From: Asterella californica
Taxonomy: Eukaryota; Streptophyta; Marchantiopsida; Marchantiales; Aytoniaceae
DNA length: 64,000 nucleotides
Assembly: GCA_036924285.1 (NCBI GenBank)
Contig: JAYKYS010000014.1
Location: forward strand, 2,170,001 to 2,234,000
Reading direction: 5' to 3'
The notes under the pieces are model-generated. The model did not search any database, had not been told where the DNA came from, and worked only from the letters and a program-made list of their open reading frames with translations. The position numbers and the translations under genes are program-made. Of this stretch, positions 60,722 to 64,000 are shown piece by piece (positions within the stretch are counted from its first letter, which is position 1; each line of letters opens with the position of its first letter).

Positions 60722-60829
60722 AGTTCACCGTATCCCAAGGCAAAGGAAATATGATTCAACTTCTACAGGAGTATGCAGTAACCGTCACGAATATGCATGT
60801 CTGAGTCACTCCAAATATTTTGGATGATA

Positions 60830-61968
60830 AATTGAGGATGAGCTATTCTTGTTTGACCTTATATCTCTTGCTTCGTTACTTAGAAAATTAAACGGATATG
60901 TTAAGTATCATAGCAACAAGGTACGTGCATATATTGATCTTCATTGATATGGGAAGAATTCTGCGCTGATAGTCATTGAACAGGGAAACAGACTGGTAGA
61001 ACCACCAACGACAGTGCCATGGAAGAGGTAAAAACGGTATACTAAATTATGGAGTGGTGTAAATATTAAAGTGCAACTGGTTAATTTGCTCGTGTGCCGA
61101 CGATGGCGGTTACATGTACAATTGCTTAATAATCAGAGAAGTTTATCTTAATATGATCTCTAAACTAGCTTCTACGCTTTCCTATCTCCATTGGCATCGG
61201 AGTCAATGTCACCAAGCTGTGTGCTCTGTGTGGTATCTGGCAGCTAGACCTACAGAAAGCTGAAGCCAGGACTATAGTACAGTAACTGATCATGACTGTC
61301 TGGATCTCAGACTACGAGTATAAAGTGTTAGACTCTCTAGATCTCTCTGTCTTAGCGACGGGAAGGACGAGCTTCAACTTGTTCTTTACCGGACAAAGTT
61401 GCTATGCCTTCGTTCTGGCATGCTGGTCGATGTTTTCTTTTCTGGTGAGACTCCTTGGAGTCGCCACTTATCGTTAATTTTCCGGAGTTATAGCACAGCG
61501 CCAGTGGGAGACCACTCTCATGATAAATGCTGTCGACGGTTTTGCTGAAAGTTGAAGCTGGACCTTACCAGTACCGTACCAATTGGCAGAAAACACAAGG
61601 TAAGAGATAACAGGAACATATATATAATATACCTTCTGTACGTACATGTTACATTCTCAGTGTCTGAGTGTCTTATTTACTGTACCGCAGAATCAGATGT
61701 TTTAAATGGGTCCGTTGACGACTCAGCCGGGGATTAGGTAAATAAAGACTTGCGGATTACCAGTTAATTAGTGATTTGTTTTCTCGTGCTTGACAGAATC
61801 AAGCTAGCTATCACGATGAGTGCTGAACTGAAGCAGCTGATCCTGTATATAATTAAGTTCCCAAAAGAGATATACAGAAACTTCCACTGAGTGGTCCGGG
61901 ACAGCGCTAAATCAGAAGGAGAAAAGAGGTTTCTGCGAGTACAGAGCAGAAGCTAGCAATGGCGACGT
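60830..61968. other. Spacer before the hydrolase-lectin gene
   Basis: A 61-codon ORF at 61292-61477 with a hydrophobic C-terminal half is unassigned. 61790-61968 is the presumed 5' region of the next gene. Nothing else seen. Confidence 0.35.
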
Positions 61969-64000
61969 GCGACTGCAGCTGCTTATACCCGACGCTTCCA
62001 ATCGATCGAGTTGTATCAAGGATTGCAAATCTCCTTGAGTGGTTCTGTCGACCAAGGAGGCCTCGTAACGAGTCAGAAGGTCCGACTTCAAAACTTGTCC
62101 GCAGGGTATGTCCATATCCACACTGCTAACCGTTCCCATTCCCTTTGTTTAGGTAACAGTTGCAAAAATCGTTGCAGAATTTTCCATAACGTCTGCTTCT
62201 TACTAGCCCGTTACTACGTACTCTAGCCCGTTACTTGTACAAGCTTGAACTAGGATATCGATCTGTTTTCTCTGATGACTTGAACCGTTCTTGCGACCTC
62301 TACAGATCAACGATGAGCTACACGAAGTTTACAACGGAGTAAATGATGATTTTGAAGTGATTATAATCTTCTTCCACGGAGTCTTAGGTGTACAGACGTA
62401 GACAAATCCGACGGTAACATTCATGTATCAACTTGGACATCCAAGGACGAAGACACTGCCGATTCGGAGGTATTATGGCCTCGTGTTTGGTTGGTAGATG
62501 AGTTTCCCAGGTCCCGCATCTATACCGTCAAGTACGACGCCAGTTTCAAACGTACTGCGAGGGCTGGTACATCTTCCCTTCACGGCCTAGCTGAAAATAT
62601 GATGCAAGACATAATCCTTGCGTTTCCGCTAGAGTTCTGGTCTCGACCTGTCGTGTTGGTTGGTCATTCATTTGGAGGAATAGTTATTAAGGAAATTCTG
62701 CTCTATGCTCTTAGGCGTCAGACTTAATCCAACGTGAGGGATGCCAAGCAAAAGCTGACCATCAGGAACTTCCTCGATCACGTGAAACTCGTCTTCTACT
62801 TCTCCACACCTCATCATGGAATGGATATAACTGTCGCCAAGTGGCATGTTTCTCTTCGACAATGGTTTCGGCGTCCCAACGCCACGATAGAGGAAGGTGC
62901 TGAGAAATTAAATGCAAGGCTCGCGATACTGGACCGTGATTTCGGAGCTATTGCTGGTGTGAAGGGGTGGCTGGAAGCAGGAGTTGCAGAACTGAATTGG
63001 AGCTACAGGTACAAGCTTGTCAACAAATGTTGACAAGCTTGTACCTCGAGCTCACAAACTCTGTAACCCACTTACATTAATTATGCACTGCCAGATATCA
63101 GTACCGTATTCTTCTGTCACCCTTGATGAAGCATACCATAGCTAATATATTCACTGTCGAGTGTTGTGTCGCAATTGTGCAGGATTCAATCGGCTTCTAC
63201 AGTTTAGTTGTATCGGAAGCGTCGGCTAGACACCGTATACATCAAAACATCTGCAGTGTACAAGAAGACCCACTTCTCCATCTCCCAACCGAGAAGCAGA
63301 TCTGCGAGTAGTTTCCAGCATCTGGTGAAACACATTAGGGACGTTCTTCCAGCGCAGTTGGGGAGTGTGGAAACAACGAAACCGACAAGACTGAATCTGA
63401 GCCAGATACTGAGAGCCGGTAATTCGCGGCGGTCATCGAATGGGATCTATAGACTCGTTATGCAGAGCGACAGCAACTTGGTGCTGAAAGAACCGAGACG
63501 TTAGGTGGAGCTCCAAGACAGCTCTGGATCTCCCCAACTGCTACTGCGTCATGCAAACCGACGGGAACGCTGTGATTTACGCCGTACAAGAGTGGAGGCC
63601 ATCAAAATGTGCTCTGGGCCACGGGAACTTACGGCCCTGACGATGCGAGTCATTACATGGAAGTCCAGAACGACGGTAACGTAGTAAATACGACGAATTC
63701 AGCTCGCCATCGTGGTCCACTAACACCTGGGGCCGTACCCTGGTTGCAGACTCGAGACTGACTTCGGGCCAGCGGTTAGAACGCGGCGCATACATCCTGT
63801 CACCGAACGGATTATACAGACTTGTTATGCAGGACGACACAAACTTGGTCTTGTACTGTACTAGTGATTTGAGACCTGTTTGGGCATCTAACACACACAA
63901 ACCTGACGATCAAAACTTTATCATGCAAGCAGACGGTAATGCCGTGTTATATGCTGGCAATACCACCCAACTGACTACTGCTCTGTGGTCGACCAAGACT
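61969..64000 (+). pseudogene. SERAC1-like hydrolase fused to bulb-type lectin repeats (cut by window end)
   Basis: Exon 1 (61969-62105) starts MATCDCSCLYPTLPI and ends at a GTATGT donor. Exon 2 starts at 62306 (INDELHEVYNGV) and carries the alpha/beta-hydrolase: IIIFFHGVLG, WTSKDED, WPRVWLVDEFPRSRI, the nucleophile elbow VVLVGHSFGG (Ser codon 62668-62670) and FYFSTPHHGMD. A further exon (from about 63180) has VVSEASAR and the His region HFSISQPRSRSASSFQHLV. This runs without a stop into GNA-like lectin repeats with Q-x-D-x-N-x-V motifs (QSDSNLVLK, QTDGNAVIY, QNDGNVV, QDDTNLVLY, QADGNAVLY). Lesions: a frame shift near 62395, TAA at 62725, a shift near 63260, a stop at 63502 and two shifts in the lectin part. 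The exon 2 donor coincides with a palindrome. Confidence 0.7.
63007..63046. repeat. 19-bp perfect fold-back at an exon end
   Basis: AGGTACAAGCTTGTCAACA and its exact inverse are separated by 2 nt. The left arm begins with the likely splice donor (AG|GTACAAG) of the hydrolase exon. The right arm is followed by unrelated intron-like DNA. Confidence 0.92.

Noticed and set aside
1..64000. CRISPR array, rRNA genes or an integrated DNA virus
   Set aside because: No regularly spaced short repeats, no rRNA core motifs and no capsid or polymerase genes beyond retrotransposon pol were seen.

Overview
The window is a stretch of land-plant nuclear DNA. Two well-preserved nuclear genes for plastid proteins support this: an intronless TIC20-II-type inner-envelope gene (17747-18553, minus) and a 14-exon phytyl ester synthase/diacylglycerol acyltransferase gene (22913-28428, minus). 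The rest is dominated by Ty1/copia, Ty3/gypsy and CACTA-like transposons. The low GC, short introns, bulb-type (GNA-like) lectin repeats and a SERAC1-like hydrolase suggest a bryophyte, perhaps a liverwort. That placement is inference, and nothing here proves the species.

Layout. 0-3 kb: the 3' part of an unrecognised repeat-containing gene (family copy A). 3-10 kb: a copia element split in two, with gag-protease-integrase on the minus strand and RT-RNase H plus 3' LTR on the plus strand. The two parts are separated by AT-rich DNA, a GC-richer hairpin-bearing island and unassigned sequence. 10-17.7 kb: mostly non-coding, with one Ser-rich ORF that has an IQD-like N-terminus. 17.7-28.4 kb: the two plastid genes, with a tandem repeat between them. 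31-41.7 kb: a gypsy element whose gag is inverted relative to its LTRs and pol, followed by a second partial LTR-plus-ORF copy. 42.5-45.6 kb: a different, 5'-truncated gypsy element. 45.7-48.2 kb: a decayed CACTA-like transposase on the minus strand. 48.8 kb: a tRNA-Trp-like fragment of organellar type. 50.4-55.1 kb: family copies B and C of the unrecognised gene, which carries a SAM-like domain; C is internally inverted. 55.3-60.7 kb: a young copia element with two 289-bp LTRs, PBS and PPT, inserted in a plus-strand ORF. 62-64 kb: a broken gene fusing a SERAC1-like alpha/beta hydrolase to bulb-type lectin repeats, running off the window.

The most interesting signals cut across annotation. 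(1) About ten near-perfect fold-back palindromes (arms 14-27 bp, loops 2-20 nt) are scattered through the window. Several sit exactly where a transposon or exon is broken, and one is an insertion visible by comparison with its sister repeat unit. This looks like the scar of snap-back, templated end repair. (2) Three unrelated loci (copia 1, gypsy 1, family copy C) each carry an internal inversion. (3) A multi-copy protein family with a SAM-like domain, conserved 'DIYSHWF' and 'FAHG' blocks and Ser/Pro repeats has no family assignment I can give.

The only genes that look functional are the TIC20 and PES-like genes; they lie in the TE-poor middle of the window and are both transcribed leftward. 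I saw no rRNA gene, no intact tRNA and no CRISPR array.
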